DNA of 64,000 bases from Borrelia recurrentis A1 (GCF_000019705.1 NC_011244.1:682001-746000), one strand, 5' to 3'; shown: positions 1 through 10,285, counted from the stretch's first letter. Numbers and translations are program-made. Notes: generated by a model not told the origin, from the sequence alone.

Positions 1-46
1 TTTATACGATCTTTGTTAAAGTTTTTGTGCTTTAGAAATCCATTAT

Positions 47-120
47 CGGGAGCGACGGGACTCGAACCCGCGACCTCCTGCGTGACAGGCAGGCATTCTA
101 ACCAGCTGAACTACACCCCC
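47..120 (-). tRNA. tRNA-Asp (anticodon GTC)
   Basis: The minus strand folds as a full 74-nt cloverleaf. The acceptor stem GGGGGTG pairs with CGCTCCC (one G-U pair), and the discriminator base is G. The anticodon stem CCTGC/GCAGG holds the loop CTGTCAC, whose anticodon GTC reads Asp codons. The T-arm has GCGGG/CCCGT around TTCGAGT. CCA is not encoded and must be added enzymatically. It lies downstream of recD on the same strand but has its own consensus promoter. Confidence 0.96.
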
Positions 121-137
121 AAATGCAATACCTTATG

Positions 138-166
138 ATTATATTGTTTTTCTTTTTATTTGTCAA
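138..166 (-). promoter_or_regulatory. Consensus sigma-70 promoter of tRNA-Asp
   Basis: Read on the minus strand, TTGACA (161-166) is followed by exactly 17 bases and TATAAT (138-143), a perfect match to the housekeeping consensus. The expected start is about 10 bases before the mature tRNA 5' end at 120. The -35 box lies just past the recD stop codon, so tRNA-Asp need not depend on recD transcription. Confidence 0.85.
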
Positions 167-167
167 T

Positions 168-1994
168 TTATTTTAACGTGTTTATGTATTCTGTAATTTT
201 GGAGTCTCTATTGATTTTCTTTAAACTGACATTTTTAATTATCTCTTTGTTTGATATTATTTCTATACTTTCTCTAGCTCTTGTTATTGCAGTGTAGAGT
301 AATTCTTTTGTTAAGAAAGGGTGATTTTCTATTATAATTTGTATGTGTTGGTATTCAGAGCCCTGGCTTTTATGTATTGTCGTTGCAAAGCTCAGTTCAT
401 ATTTATTTATTAAGTTAAAGTTTATTTTTTTGTATTTTTCATTTTCTCTTTTAAATAGAGCATAAATTTTAGAATTTTCTTTAAAAAGTATTCCTCTCTC
501 CCCATTAAATAGGTCATTTTTATAATCATTTTGAGTAATTAAAATTATTTGTCCAATTAAATTTCCATATAATTTTTTTAAATATAATTTAATTATTTCA
601 TTTATTTTTTGTGTGCCAAATTTTCCAAGATTTTTTGAACATAAAATTGTGTTACTAAGCAGTGTATGAATTATTGATTCAATTTCTTTGTCATTTAACG
701 AGTTAAGATTGAAATTAGGAATGTTATTGTATAATTTTTTTGTATGTTTTAATAATTCATTTTCAATATTTATTTTATTTAGGTTTTTTAGAATTATGTT
801 TTTGCTATCATTAAATTGAGTTTCAATTAAGTCCATATCTTCTTTATATATTGCTTTGGCTAATAAATTTATTTCATTATTGCTTCTAAAATTTTTTTTC
901 AGTATTTCTACACTATCATCATTTATTTTTTTTATTTTTGTAAGGCTGGAATACACATTTCCTCCAGCTATTGATGGAAGTTGGTTTTTATCCCCTGTTA
1001 TTATAATTTTTGTATTTGTCTTTAATGCTTTTAATAATCTTAAAAAGGTATTTGCATCTATCATAGATGCTTCATCTATTATAATTATTTCGAATTCTAA
1101 GGGATTATTCTCATCATATTTGTCGTCTTTATTTATGAATGACATTTTTAATAGTTTTTGTATTGTGCTATGTTGTGTTTCAAGGTTTTTAAATGATTCT
1201 TTAATACTTGATTTCAATTTTTGACTTGCTTTTCCGGTTGGTGCTACAAGAGCTACGTTTTGTTTACAATCTAAATGTATGTCAATTGCTTTGAGAATAT
1301 AGTTAATTGTTGTTGTTTTGCCTGTTCCTGGTCCACCACTTAGTATAAAAAAATTACTTTTTAAAGCTTTTTTAATTGAGTTTATTTGTTCTTTACTTAA
1401 ATTTGTAATATTTAAGTGATCCATGATGTTCTGTATTCTATCATCACTTATTTCTGTTTTATTGTTCTTAAGTCTTTTGTCTATTTGTTTTATTAATTCT
1501 TCTTCTTCTCTAAAATTTTTTTGAGTGTAAATGTAAATATTATTTTCTAATATTAAAGGAGTTGTTATTTTTTCATTTTGATTGTAATTTTTTATTATAT
1601 TATTTTTTTCTAAATATAAGATCATTTCTTTTATTTTAGTTTCTTTTGAAAATTTTGTAAGTTCTTGTAATATGTGTGTTGATTTTTGATAGTGTTGATT
1701 TTCTTCTTCTAATTCGAGTGAAGCACAGTTGATTGTGTTTTGAATATCTTGTATTAGTAGATCAATATTTGCTCTTAAGTGTCCTTTAGAGAAGTAATTA
1801 AATATGAATATTAAAAAAATGGTAAGTTCTTCATATTTGTCATTTTGTATTTTTTTTGTAAGTAAATGTGATTTGTAATATTGTTCTACATTTATATTTA
1901 AAATTTCAATTATTTCATAAATTTTGAGTTCTGGATTTAAGTAGTTTTTTTGCTCTTCTTGTAGGAATTCTCTTAAGACTAAATAATTTCTCAT
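168..1994 (-). CDS. recD: RecBCD subunit RecD (5'-3' helicase)
   Basis: This is the fast 5'-3' helicase subunit of the RecBCD complex, which resects double-strand breaks in the cytoplasm. At 608 aa it is normal for the family. Superfamily 1 helicase motifs are in order: Walker A GGPGTGKT (about 220-227), motif Ia APTGKAS (251-257), Walker B IIIDEAS (304-310), GDKNQLPSI (334-342), NFRS, TIHKSQGSEY and the closing YTAITRARE. The ATG overlaps nothing and starts 8 bases after the recB stop, which puts it last in a pncB-recC-recB-recD run. Corresponds to BB0632. Confidence 0.94.
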   Translation of the reverse strand: MRNYLVLREFLQEEQKNYLNPELKIYEIIEILNINVEQYYKSHLLTKKIQNDKYEELTIFLIFIFNYFSKGHLRANIDLLIQDIQNTINCASLELEEENQHYQKSTHILQELTKFSKETKIKEMILYLEKNNIIKNYNQNEKITTPLILENNIYIYTQKNFREEEELIKQIDKRLKNNKTEISDDRIQNIMDHLNITNLSKEQINSIKKALKSNFFILSGGPGTGKTTTINYILKAIDIHLDCKQNVALVAPTGKASQKLKSSIKESFKNLETQHSTIQKLLKMSFINKDDKYDENNPLEFEIIIIDEASMIDANTFLRLLKALKTNTKIIITGDKNQLPSIAGGNVYSSLTKIKKINDDSVEILKKNFRSNNEINLLAKAIYKEDMDLIETQFNDSKNIILKNLNKINIENELLKHTKKLYNNIPNFNLNSLNDKEIESIIHTLLSNTILCSKNLGKFGTQKINEIIKLYLKKLYGNLIGQIILITQNDYKNDLFNGERGILFKENSKIYALFKRENEKYKKINFNLINKYELSFATTIHKSQGSEYQHIQIIIENHPFLTKELLYTAITRARESIEIISNKEIIKNVSLKKINRDSKITEYINTLK

Positions 1995-2002
1995 ATGTTC
2001 CT

Positions 2003-5000
2003 TTAATGTTTTAGTTGTAAATATATTTGTTCTAATTCTATTTCTTGAAAATTTGGTATGGTAGAGTAAATTCCATTTTGTGTTTGATCTTGTGTTTGAA
2101 TGTCTTCTTGAAATGCTCTTGTAAAGAGATATATTACTCCCCCAAAATGTTTTTCATATTCTTCTTTATTTTTAAAGAGTATTTTTTTTATTCCTAATGT
2201 ATAGATTTTGTACTGCAAGTCATAATTTTCTTGTTTCATTTTTTTTGTTAAGTGGGATAATCGATAATCTTGCAGATTTTCTCCCAGATAGTTTGTTTTA
2301 TAATCTAAAATATATATTTTATTGTTTATTTTAAATATTAGGTCAATAATTCCTTTTATATATCCGTTATTTAACATAAAATCTAATCTATTATATTGTT
2401 TGAATAGGGACATTTGTTTATAAATTTTTGTATTTATTTTGATTAAAAATTCCATTTCTTTTTGTAATTCTTGAATTTCACATAATTTTGTATCAATAAA
2501 ATTAATTTTTTTATTTAGCATATTATAAATCATCTTTATCAGTAGTTCTTGTATCATAGGTGTATTTAATTTTGAATTGAAATATTCTATTTTTTGTTGT
2601 ACAAGCATGCTATTGTTTTTTTTAAAATTGCTTAAACTGTCTTTTGCATCATTAAAATTTATGTCTTTCATTATTTCATGTAAAATATTTCCAATATCTT
2701 TTCCCTTTGGAAGTGTATTTTTGTTGTGAATTGCGTCATTATCATAAGTTTCATCATCTGTTATATTTTGATTTACAGTATTATAGCTTGATGTAAGACT
2801 TGTATAGCTATGTATATATTCTTGTCTAAATAGATATTTATTTATTGGTGGTGGAGGGATTAATGTTATTGCTTTTTGTTGATCATTATTGATGTCTGAT
2901 TGGTTATATTGATTATAGTTATTTAGGTTAGGTATATTAAAATTTAGATTTATTCCATCAATTGTATTTATTTCTGCTGATCTTAACATTTTATTTATTA
3001 TTGTGCCTTGATTGATAATAAATAGTGCAAACTTGGATCTTGTTGTTCCTACATAAAAAATGTTTTTTTCTTCATTTAAAATTTTATTTTTAGCCAATTG
3101 TTGATTTTCTTTTAATTTTAAAAAATCATATTTTATTTTATTGTTTAAGTAATATTTGTAAAATATGTCTGTTTTTTTTATTAGAGTATCGTTATTTTGA
3201 GTATCACCTATTAAAAATACAATATTAAAACCCAAACCTTTTGATTTGTGAATGGTTAAAATTTCTATGGATTGATTGTCATTATTAGTTTGTTCCTCAT
3301 ATTGTTCAATATTTTCAATATCTCTTCCAAGTATTAGATCTTCTAGAATACAAATTAGTGATTCTATGTTTTTGTCTTTATAGTAAGTTTTTAAAATGAA
3401 ATTTAGGCTTGATTCATAGTTTTGAAGTTCTTCAAATTTATTTTCATTTATCAAATTTTCTTTGTAATTTTGTTTTGATTGTGCAAATTTAGTGAATTCA
3501 TCATTATTGAGATCTTTTACAAGATTGATCCATAAATCTTGTTTTGAGATGATTTCATCTATTGCTTGCATTAATGTTATTTCTTGATTTTCAAGTAAAT
3601 ATATTATGTCACTAATGGCTTCTTCTATATTTTTTATTTTGTTATTTTGAATTAAATTGAGATGTAGTTCCCATGGCAAATTGATCATTTTGCTAGTTAA
3701 GACGTAATTTAAAGTTTTAAAGTCTTGCTTTTTACTTAAACATTTAACTAGATAGAAAATTTCGTTAAATTCTTTTGTTTTAAAAAAAGGTTCTTTGGTT
3801 TTATGAGTTTTTATATTATTCTTTTTAAGTTCTCTGTCTATGAAATTTATTTCTTTGCTTGTTCTGCATAGTACTTTTATATCTGATTTTTCAATTTGTC
3901 TTGGTTGATTATTATCATAGATTTTTCCGTTTATTAATAAATATTTTATTATTAATGCTGTCTTTTGGAATACATTATCATTTTCTTCAGCTTGTATTAT
4001 ATTTATTGCTTTTATTTCTTGATCATTTATAAAGATTTTATTGTTGTCATTTTTAGGTTCAGTTTGCAGTTGAACAAATTCTATTTGTTCAATTTTATCT
4101 GTGTGTGTTTTATTATAGATACGTTCAAACATAATATTTAAAGGTTTGACTAACTTTTTATTTGATCTGTAATTTGTTAATAGAGTTATCCTTGCATCTT
4201 TTTTAATTTTATCTTTTATGCCTTGGTTGTAAAATGATATATCAGCATTTCTAAATGTATAAATTATTTGTTTTGGATCAGCTATAAATACTATTTTGAT
4301 TCCACAAGAGTTAAGCAATTCAAATATTTTTATTTGTGTTTGATCTAAGTCTTGTGCTTCATCTATTAGTATGATTTTATGTCTATTTTTAATTGAAGTT
4401 AATAGTTTATGTTCAGAAGATTCTAAATGTTTTTTAAAGTTTGTCATTATATGTTTTTGGTCTATTACGTTTGTTGTATTAATGATATTTTCAAGTTCTT
4501 TTTCTATATATTGAAGTATTTTGTATTCAACTTTGAGAATAACAAATCTTTTTAGTGTGTTTTTATTTTCTTTATTTGTGTTTGTTTCATTGCTAAGTTG
4601 TATGAGAGAAGTTTGTATGCTTAATTCTTTGGGTGATAGAGTAACATTTTTCTTTAAATTAGCCTCTATTATTTTGCATAAAAATTTATTGTTTGTAAGT
4701 ATTTCTGTAATGTGTATTATATCCGTTGCGTGGCTATATTCTATTTCTGATATTTTTATTCCTTGATTATGTTTGTTGAGGAAAGCCCTTTTTTCTTCTG
4801 TGCTCATTTCTTCTAATTCATCTATTATTATATTGTAATTGCAAAGTAATCTTTCTTTATTTTGAAGTATTTGTTTAAAAGTTGTTTGAGCTTCTAGCCA
4901 ATCTCCAAGTTCTTCTGTCTTGTGTCTTTTATAACTTTGTCTTAAAGCTTGAATCATGTCTTTTGTATTTGTAAATTTAGATTTGAAAATTTCAAATTCA

Positions 5001-5446
5001 TCATCCTTAATTTTTAATTCTTTTTTGAGTGAATTTTCTTTTCTTAAAAATTCATAAATTATTTCGTCTATTTCTGATGTAAAATTTTCTTTTACTGTGT
5101 ATTTTGAAAAATTTTCTGTCTCTATTTGAAAATTGTTTAGAGAGTATAATGCAAATTTATTTATGGTTGATATAAATATTTTGTTTGATTGTTCATAAAT
5201 ATTTTTTAATAAATTGTCTGTTTTTGCATTTTGATATATATGTTCAATTGATTTTAATATTCTAGTATGCATTTCTTCCGTTGCTTTTTTTGTAAATGTT
5301 AATACCAGAATTTCGTTTGGAGTATACATTGTAGTTGTAAGTAGATTTGTGATAATGTGTTCTAGTGTATATGTTTTTCCAGTTCCTGCTGAAGCTTCAA
5401 TTAATATTTTGTCGTTGTTTTTGATTTTATCTATTATTTCTTTCAT
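2003..5446 (-). CDS. recB: RecBCD subunit RecB (3'-5' helicase and nuclease)
   Basis: RecB carries the 3'-5' helicase motor and the single nuclease site of RecBCD. The 1147-aa protein starts with the UvrD-type Walker A EASAGTGKT (17-25), followed by VLTFTKKATEEM. Walker B LIDEAQDLD, FADPKQIIY-like motif III, NYRSN, TIHKSKG and YVGTTR complete the helicase. The C-terminal nuclease has GIIDLIFK and the catalytic ILDYKTN motif, so the nuclease looks active. It begins 6 bases after recC. Like its neighbours on this strand it is very rich in Asn, Lys and Ile. Corresponds to BB0633. Confidence 0.95.
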   Translation of the reverse strand: MKEIIDKIKNNDKILIEASAGTGKTYTLEHIITNLLTTTMYTPNEILVLTFTKKATEEMHTRILKSIEHIYQNAKTDNLLKNIYEQSNKIFISTINKFALYSLNNFQIETENFSKYTVKENFTSEIDEIIYEFLRKENSLKKELKIKDDEFEIFKSKFTNTKDMIQALRQSYKRHKTEELGDWLEAQTTFKQILQNKERLLCNYNIIIDELEEMSTEEKRAFLNKHNQGIKISEIEYSHATDIIHITEILTNNKFLCKIIEANLKKNVTLSPKELSIQTSLIQLSNETNTNKENKNTLKRFVILKVEYKILQYIEKELENIINTTNVIDQKHIMTNFKKHLESSEHKLLTSIKNRHKIILIDEAQDLDQTQIKIFELLNSCGIKIVFIADPKQIIYTFRNADISFYNQGIKDKIKKDARITLLTNYRSNKKLVKPLNIMFERIYNKTHTDKIEQIEFVQLQTEPKNDNNKIFINDQEIKAINIIQAEENDNVFQKTALIIKYLLINGKIYDNNQPRQIEKSDIKVLCRTSKEINFIDRELKKNNIKTHKTKEPFFKTKEFNEIFYLVKCLSKKQDFKTLNYVLTSKMINLPWELHLNLIQNNKIKNIEEAISDIIYLLENQEITLMQAIDEIISKQDLWINLVKDLNNDEFTKFAQSKQNYKENLINENKFEELQNYESSLNFILKTYYKDKNIESLICILEDLILGRDIENIEQYEEQTNNDNQSIEILTIHKSKGLGFNIVFLIGDTQNNDTLIKKTDIFYKYYLNNKIKYDFLKLKENQQLAKNKILNEEKNIFYVGTTRSKFALFIINQGTIINKMLRSAEINTIDGINLNFNIPNLNNYNQYNQSDINNDQQKAITLIPPPPINKYLFRQEYIHSYTSLTSSYNTVNQNITDDETYDNDAIHNKNTLPKGKDIGNILHEIMKDINFNDAKDSLSNFKKNNSMLVQQKIEYFNSKLNTPMIQELLIKMIYNMLNKKINFIDTKLCEIQELQKEMEFLIKINTKIYKQMSLFKQYNRLDFMLNNGYIKGIIDLIFKINNKIYILDYKTNYLGENLQDYRLSHLTKKMKQENYDLQYKIYTLGIKKILFKNKEEYEKHFGGVIYLFTRAFQEDIQTQDQTQNGIYSTIPNFQEIELEQIYLQLKH

Positions 5447-5452
5447 ATTATT

Positions 5453-8400
5453 TTATACCTTAATAAATTTAGCATAAAAATTTTGAAGTAATGTTTCTAA
5501 ATTAGCTTCTATATTTAAATCATGAGTGTCTCTAAAGCGATTGTAATATGGACACCATGTAATGTCTTTATCTTTAAGAATGAATTCCATATTTTTGTTG
5601 ATACTAATACTTTTTTGTTGATATTTTATTTGTGTTTTTAGTGCTATGGGTAATTCATTTATGTTTTCTATTTTAAGCAAACTTTTTTGTATTAAATCTT
5701 TGTAAATGGGAGTAGGGTGGCTTGAAATATATGCTATTTGTTTTAATAAATTTTCAATGTCTAGATGATTTATTTCTTCATTTGTGTATTGATTTTCAAT
5801 TGATAATTTAGAAGTTTCGTAATTTATTTTTATTTCTTTAATGGATTTTATATTTGTAATTGCAGTTTTTATCATTAATCCTAGCATGTATAGATTTATT
5901 TTTTTTATAATTTTGTCTTGACCATAGTCTTTTTTTTCTAGATAGATGTAAAAATATTGATTGTCTATTTTATATATATTTTTAAGTTTGCCATTTAATT
6001 TGAATTCCAGTGTTTTATCTTCAAAATCAATAAATATATTTTTATTTAATGTAATATCAGCCTTTTGCATTTTAAAAAAATCTTGAAAATTAATATCAAT
6101 ATTATTTTTGATTTGCAATAATTTTCTTATGAATTCTTCTTTTATTTTTGTTTTTTTGATGTTTATGGGAATTATTCCTCTTTGAATTTGGTTTTCGATT
6201 ATATTATTTATTCTTTCTAATATGTGTTCGTTAGTGTTATTTTTGATATATTCATGTATTGATATTATACTCATTAGTTTATAGTTGAAATTATCAATAT
6301 CAATGATTTGTTCTTCTTGTTTCTCTTTAATATCATTAATATAACTTGTATCTTTAATTTGTACATTTAGTATTTCTTCATAAAAATATTTGTATGGATT
6401 GGTTATGGCTTTATTGATATGTTCTATATCAAGTGTAATTTGTTTATTTAAGGTAAGTCTTTTTTGTTTGAAATTTGAAGATTGACCTTTTTGTAGTGAT
6501 TTTGCAATGTTAAAAGCTTCTGTGTCATAGTTAATTAGGTAATTGGCTTTGTTACATTTAAAATATTCAGGATCATAATTTTCATTTGGGTGTGTTTCGA
6601 TTTTTATATCTAATCCTGTATCTTTGATGTGATTTATTATTTTGTTTATTATTTTAGGATTATTGATATCTGGATTTAGATATTGGCTTTGTGAGTAATA
6701 AAGATACAATTTTTGTGTTGCTGCAAAAATTATTTTAATTAGGTTTGAAATATTTTCTTGTTCCAGATTTATATAATCATAGTATTCATTTAATAAATCC
6801 ATATTATCAAAATAAATATTTGAGTCTAATTCGTGAGTTCCTAAAAAATGAATTTCGGATTTTTGTAGATATTCAATTTTATCACAGCTTGCTACAAGTA
6901 TACCTGTACTTTTATTATTTAATTGATGTGTTTTTTGTGTTATGGTGTCTTCAAAGATTGCTTTAAATAGTGAAAAATCAACTTTTTTTTCTTTGATTTT
7001 TATTATGTAATCTTTATAAAGATTTTCATTAGCATCTTTTGAAAAAGTTTTTAGGTATTGTATTTTTGTACTTATATATGCATCAATTCTATTTTCGTCA
7101 TCAAGCTTAATATATTTGTCTATAAATATATCTATTATTTCTGCCCATTCATGTATTGTGTATTTTTGGTCTTTAAAATACATGATATCTTCATATAGGC
7201 TTCTTATTATGCTTATTAATTTTATTATTGATTCTGGATCTTGAAAGTTTATATTTTCATTACAATTGTTGCATTCATATTTATCATTAAAGATTAAAGA
7301 CATTAAAAATCTATTAAATCCATCTTCCCATGAGTTTAAAAAATTTTGGTCATAGGATAATTTTTCTTTATGTGTCTTGTTCATGCCAAAATTTATATTC
7401 ATAGCATCACTAAATTTGATTAGATATTCTAATTCATTTGTTGAAATATTAAATTTATTCATTACTTTTATGTTACTTAAAAATTCAATTATTTCTTTTC
7501 TGTTAAAATTACTAATAGTTCCTCTATTTGAGATGAATAATTTCATTAATTGTTTTAATGCTATTATGCTTTTGCTCTTTAAGATATCTTGAGAATCTAG
7601 AATAGTAAAAGCAAGTTCGTATTTACTTAAAAGTTCTTCGATATATGGTAAATACATGTCCATATCTTTTGCAAGATAGGTTATCACTATATCATTTATG
7701 TTAATATTGTTATTTTGTGTTGAATGTAGGATGTTATTTATTAAAATTTCTACTTCTCGTTTTTTTGTTTTTGCTTGTATGATTTTAAAACTATCGTCTA
7801 AATTTGATAGAGGTGTATCTTTAATAATATTATTTTTTAAACTTGATAAGAAGTTTATTTCGTTAAATGATTGAATATCAATTTCTTTTGTAAGTTGTAT
7901 GGTTGGTTGCAATTTGGTGATTTTTATTGGTATTAGTTCATTTATAAGATTAGAGTGAATTTGTGTTATATCTTTGAGTACTAATTCATATATTGTAATG
8001 TTGAAAATTTGTTGCAGAGAGTGAAGAATTTTCCTGTCAATTTCTCTACTCTCTCCAATTATTATTATTCTTTTTGTTTCAATATCTTGTTTGGTATTTG
8101 TTATTTCTTTTTTGATTTTTTCTTGTAAATCAAGAATATTGATTTGATTTACAAATAGTTGTTCAAATATTTCTTTTTGTATTGACTCATAGTAATGTTT
8201 ATTTTTATCTTCAAATAAAAAGTTATTTGATCTCCAAGTATCAATTAGATATAAAAATTTAGAGTAGTATTTGTGAAATAGGTTAATCATTTTTGATGCA
8301 AATGCATATCTGTTTTTTGTTGATTGAAATTGTGAGGTGTTTTGTGTTTGATTATCTTTTAATATATAGTATAAAACTAATGTTTCTGTTTCTGTATAAA

Positions 8401-8665
8401 AAAGCAAAGTATTGTTTTCTAAAAATTTTTTTATATTTGGATTTTCTATTGAAATATTATATATCGTTTTAATAGTGTTGTGTTTGATATTGAGATTATA
8501 GGAAATCCCATTTATGGTTGCTAGATATTTTTTGATTTCATCACTTAAAATGTTATTTTTGACAAGGATAATAGTTTCTTTTTTAAATAAATTGTCATTT
8601 CGAATTAGCTCGTTAACTTTATTGTAAATATTACTTATTTTGTTTGTTTTATATATCTTGTACAT
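5453..8665 (-). CDS. recC: RecBCD subunit RecC
   Basis: RecC is the non-catalytic subunit that splits the DNA strands and, in E. coli, recognises Chi. The assignment rests on size (1070 aa, close to E. coli RecC), position directly before recB and recD, and helicase-like architecture without an intact Walker A motif. A stretch around residues 640-665 (LVASCDKIEYL...FLGTHELDSN) resembles the degenerate helicase region of the family. The recognition sequence it responds to cannot be read from the protein. The start follows the pncB stop by only 4 bases. Corresponds to BB0634. Confidence 0.85.
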   Translation of the reverse strand: MYKIYKTNKISNIYNKVNELIRNDNLFKKETIILVKNNILSDEIKKYLATINGISYNLNIKHNTIKTIYNISIENPNIKKFLENNTLLFYTETETLVLYYILKDNQTQNTSQFQSTKNRYAFASKMINLFHKYYSKFLYLIDTWRSNNFLFEDKNKHYYESIQKEIFEQLFVNQINILDLQEKIKKEITNTKQDIETKRIIIIGESREIDRKILHSLQQIFNITIYELVLKDITQIHSNLINELIPIKITKLQPTIQLTKEIDIQSFNEINFLSSLKNNIIKDTPLSNLDDSFKIIQAKTKKREVEILINNILHSTQNNNININDIVITYLAKDMDMYLPYIEELLSKYELAFTILDSQDILKSKSIIALKQLMKLFISNRGTISNFNRKEIIEFLSNIKVMNKFNISTNELEYLIKFSDAMNINFGMNKTHKEKLSYDQNFLNSWEDGFNRFLMSLIFNDKYECNNCNENINFQDPESIIKLISIIRSLYEDIMYFKDQKYTIHEWAEIIDIFIDKYIKLDDENRIDAYISTKIQYLKTFSKDANENLYKDYIIKIKEKKVDFSLFKAIFEDTITQKTHQLNNKSTGILVASCDKIEYLQKSEIHFLGTHELDSNIYFDNMDLLNEYYDYINLEQENISNLIKIIFAATQKLYLYYSQSQYLNPDINNPKIINKIINHIKDTGLDIKIETHPNENYDPEYFKCNKANYLINYDTEAFNIAKSLQKGQSSNFKQKRLTLNKQITLDIEHINKAITNPYKYFYEEILNVQIKDTSYINDIKEKQEEQIIDIDNFNYKLMSIISIHEYIKNNTNEHILERINNIIENQIQRGIIPINIKKTKIKEEFIRKLLQIKNNIDINFQDFFKMQKADITLNKNIFIDFEDKTLEFKLNGKLKNIYKIDNQYFYIYLEKKDYGQDKIIKKINLYMLGLMIKTAITNIKSIKEIKINYETSKLSIENQYTNEEINHLDIENLLKQIAYISSHPTPIYKDLIQKSLLKIENINELPIALKTQIKYQQKSISINKNMEFILKDKDITWCPYYNRFRDTHDLNIEANLETLLQNFYAKFIKV

Positions 8666-8669
8666 GGAA

Positions 8670-10115
8670 TTATATTATATTATTTGCTTTAGCAAGTGTG
8701 TTTTTTAGATTTTTTAATTTTTCAGTAATACTTACTTTGTATATATGTGGGTTTATGAGTCTTTTATAGGTATGATCAATTTTTTTAAGATCATTTTGAA
8801 CATTTACCCTTATATTTTCTAATTTTAATTCGTCGGGTTGGAGGATATTGCCGTTTTCAAAAATTGTATGTATTAAAAATTCGAAACTATCGTAAGTTTT
8901 TATTTCTTTAAAAGTATTATCTTGTGTAGGATGAAAGATTGTAAATTGTTTTTTTAAATTTAAAATTTTTTTTATTTCTTCTTCTTCTTCTTTTAAAAAA
9001 ATTAGGTCAAAAATCATTTGGTTGTTTGAATATATTCTAACAACTCCTTTTTGAGAAGGTAGTGTTGCTTTATCAATGTTATTTGATATTTTCATTTTGG
9101 GGATAAATTTGCCATTTTGTTGAATAGATATCATTTTATATACTCCCGAAAGATTAGATTCTCCTTTTGCTGTAACCAAATTTGTTCCAACTCCCCAACA
9201 GTCAATGGGAGCATGAATTGAATTTAGATACATAATAATTTCTTCGTCAAGTTCATTTGATATTATAATCTTTACATCAAATAGTTCATTTTCATTAAGT
9301 TTTCTTCTAACTTCTTTGCTTAAATATTCAAGATCTCCACTGTCAATTCTAACAGAAAAATTTTTTTTCCCTTGATTTTGTAATTGTTTAAAAATTTTTA
9401 TTGCGTTCTTAAGTCCGCTTTTTAGAGTGTCATAGGTATCAATTAATAAATTGACATTATTTGGATATGTTTTTGCATATTCCCAAAAAGCTTCTTCTTC
9501 GTTTGGGAAACTCATTACCCAACTATGAGCCATTGTGCCAATTATAGGAATATTATATTTATATCCTGCAAGCACATTACTTGTAAAATTAGCACCTCCT
9601 ATATAAGCAGCTTTGCTTGCTGAGAGTGCGCCATTAATTCCTTGTGCTCTTCTAAGTCCAAGTTCTGCTAGATTTTGAGCACCAGCTTCTTTAATTCTTG
9701 CTGTTTTTGTTGCAATTAAGCTTTCAAAGTTTATTGTATTTAATACTAGTCCTTCTATTAGTAAAAGTTCAATTAAGTTTCCTTCAATGATTAGTATGGG
9801 TTCATGAGGAAAAACAATTTTCCCTTCTGCAATTGAATTTATTTTTATATTTAATTTAAATGTTTTTAGATATTCTAAAAATTTTTTATCAAAATAGTTA
9901 AGGTTTTCTAGGTATTCAATCTCTTCTTTGTTAAAGTGTAATTCTTTTAAGATATTAATTAGTGTGTGGATTCCTGATAAAATTATATATCCATTATTAA
10001 ATGGTGTTTTTCTGAAAAACATTTCAAATTTTGCTTTTGGATTGATATTTTTTGTAAAGTAAGCATTCATCATTGATAGTTCATAAAAGTCTGTAAAGAG
10101 TGATAAATTATTCAT
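8670..10115 (-). CDS. pncB: Nicotinate phosphoribosyltransferase
   Basis: This enzyme converts nicotinic acid and PRPP into nicotinate mononucleotide, the entry to NAD salvage. The 481-aa protein has the family N-terminus SLFTDFYELSM and the phosphate-binding region GVGTNLVTAKGESNLSGVYK. The motif SVRIDSGDLEYLS covers the substrate site. The N-terminal motif sits so close to the first ATG that no later start is possible. A TATAAT only 8 bases upstream and no visible Shine-Dalgarno raise the possibility of a leaderless mRNA. Its tight link to recC suggests one transcript for pncB-recCBD. Corresponds to BB0635. Confidence 0.93.
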   Translation of the reverse strand: MNNLSLFTDFYELSMMNAYFTKNINPKAKFEMFFRKTPFNNGYIILSGIHTLINILKELHFNKEEIEYLENLNYFDKKFLEYLKTFKLNIKINSIAEGKIVFPHEPILIIEGNLIELLLIEGLVLNTINFESLIATKTARIKEAGAQNLAELGLRRAQGINGALSASKAAYIGGANFTSNVLAGYKYNIPIIGTMAHSWVMSFPNEEEAFWEYAKTYPNNVNLLIDTYDTLKSGLKNAIKIFKQLQNQGKKNFSVRIDSGDLEYLSKEVRRKLNENELFDVKIIISNELDEEIIMYLNSIHAPIDCWGVGTNLVTAKGESNLSGVYKMISIQQNGKFIPKMKISNNIDKATLPSQKGVVRIYSNNQMIFDLIFLKEEEEEIKKILNLKKQFTIFHPTQDNTFKEIKTYDSFEFLIHTIFENGNILQPDELKLENIRVNVQNDLKKIDHTYKRLINPHIYKVSITEKLKNLKNTLAKANNII

Positions 10116-10123
10116 TGTTTTAC

Positions 10124-10129
10124 ATTATA
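10124..10129 (-). promoter_or_regulatory. Possible -10 box for pncB
   Basis: TATAAT on the minus strand lies 8 bases before the pncB ATG, which would place the transcription start at or next to the A of ATG. No convincing -35 is seen at 16-18 bases, so this is a candidate only. Confidence 0.35.
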
Positions 10130-10168
10130 CACCAAGAGATATTTGATTTGTGTGTTTTATACTGTCTA

Positions 10169-10197
10169 TTTTAATCAACTTTTTGGTTAGATTAAAA
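10169..10197. repeat. Inverted repeat in the divergent pncB/zwf region
   Basis: TTTTAATC (10169-10176) and GATTAAAA (10190-10197) form a perfect 8-base dyad. The inner AAC and GTT extend the pairing with one bulged A. It lies between the divergent pncB and zwf genes and could be an operator or simply an AT-rich hairpin. Confidence 0.4.
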
Positions 10198-10260
10198 GTA
10201 AATAAATTATTAGTATCTAAAATGGGATTATTTAAATGGTTTTTAATATAGCAATAATAG

Positions 10261-10266
10261 TATAAT
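10261..10266 (+). promoter_or_regulatory. Probable -10 box for zwf
   Basis: TATAAT lies 19 bases before the zwf ATG, leaving room for a short leader with a GGAGC ribosome site (about 10275). The -35 region is weak. Confidence 0.45.
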
Positions 10267-10285
10267 TACTTGTTGGAGCTGTTTT

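Noticed and set aside
8950-9000. CTT/TTC-rich repeat in pncB as a regulatory simple repeat
   Set aside because: It encodes a Glu run inside a conserved enzyme and is explained by coding.
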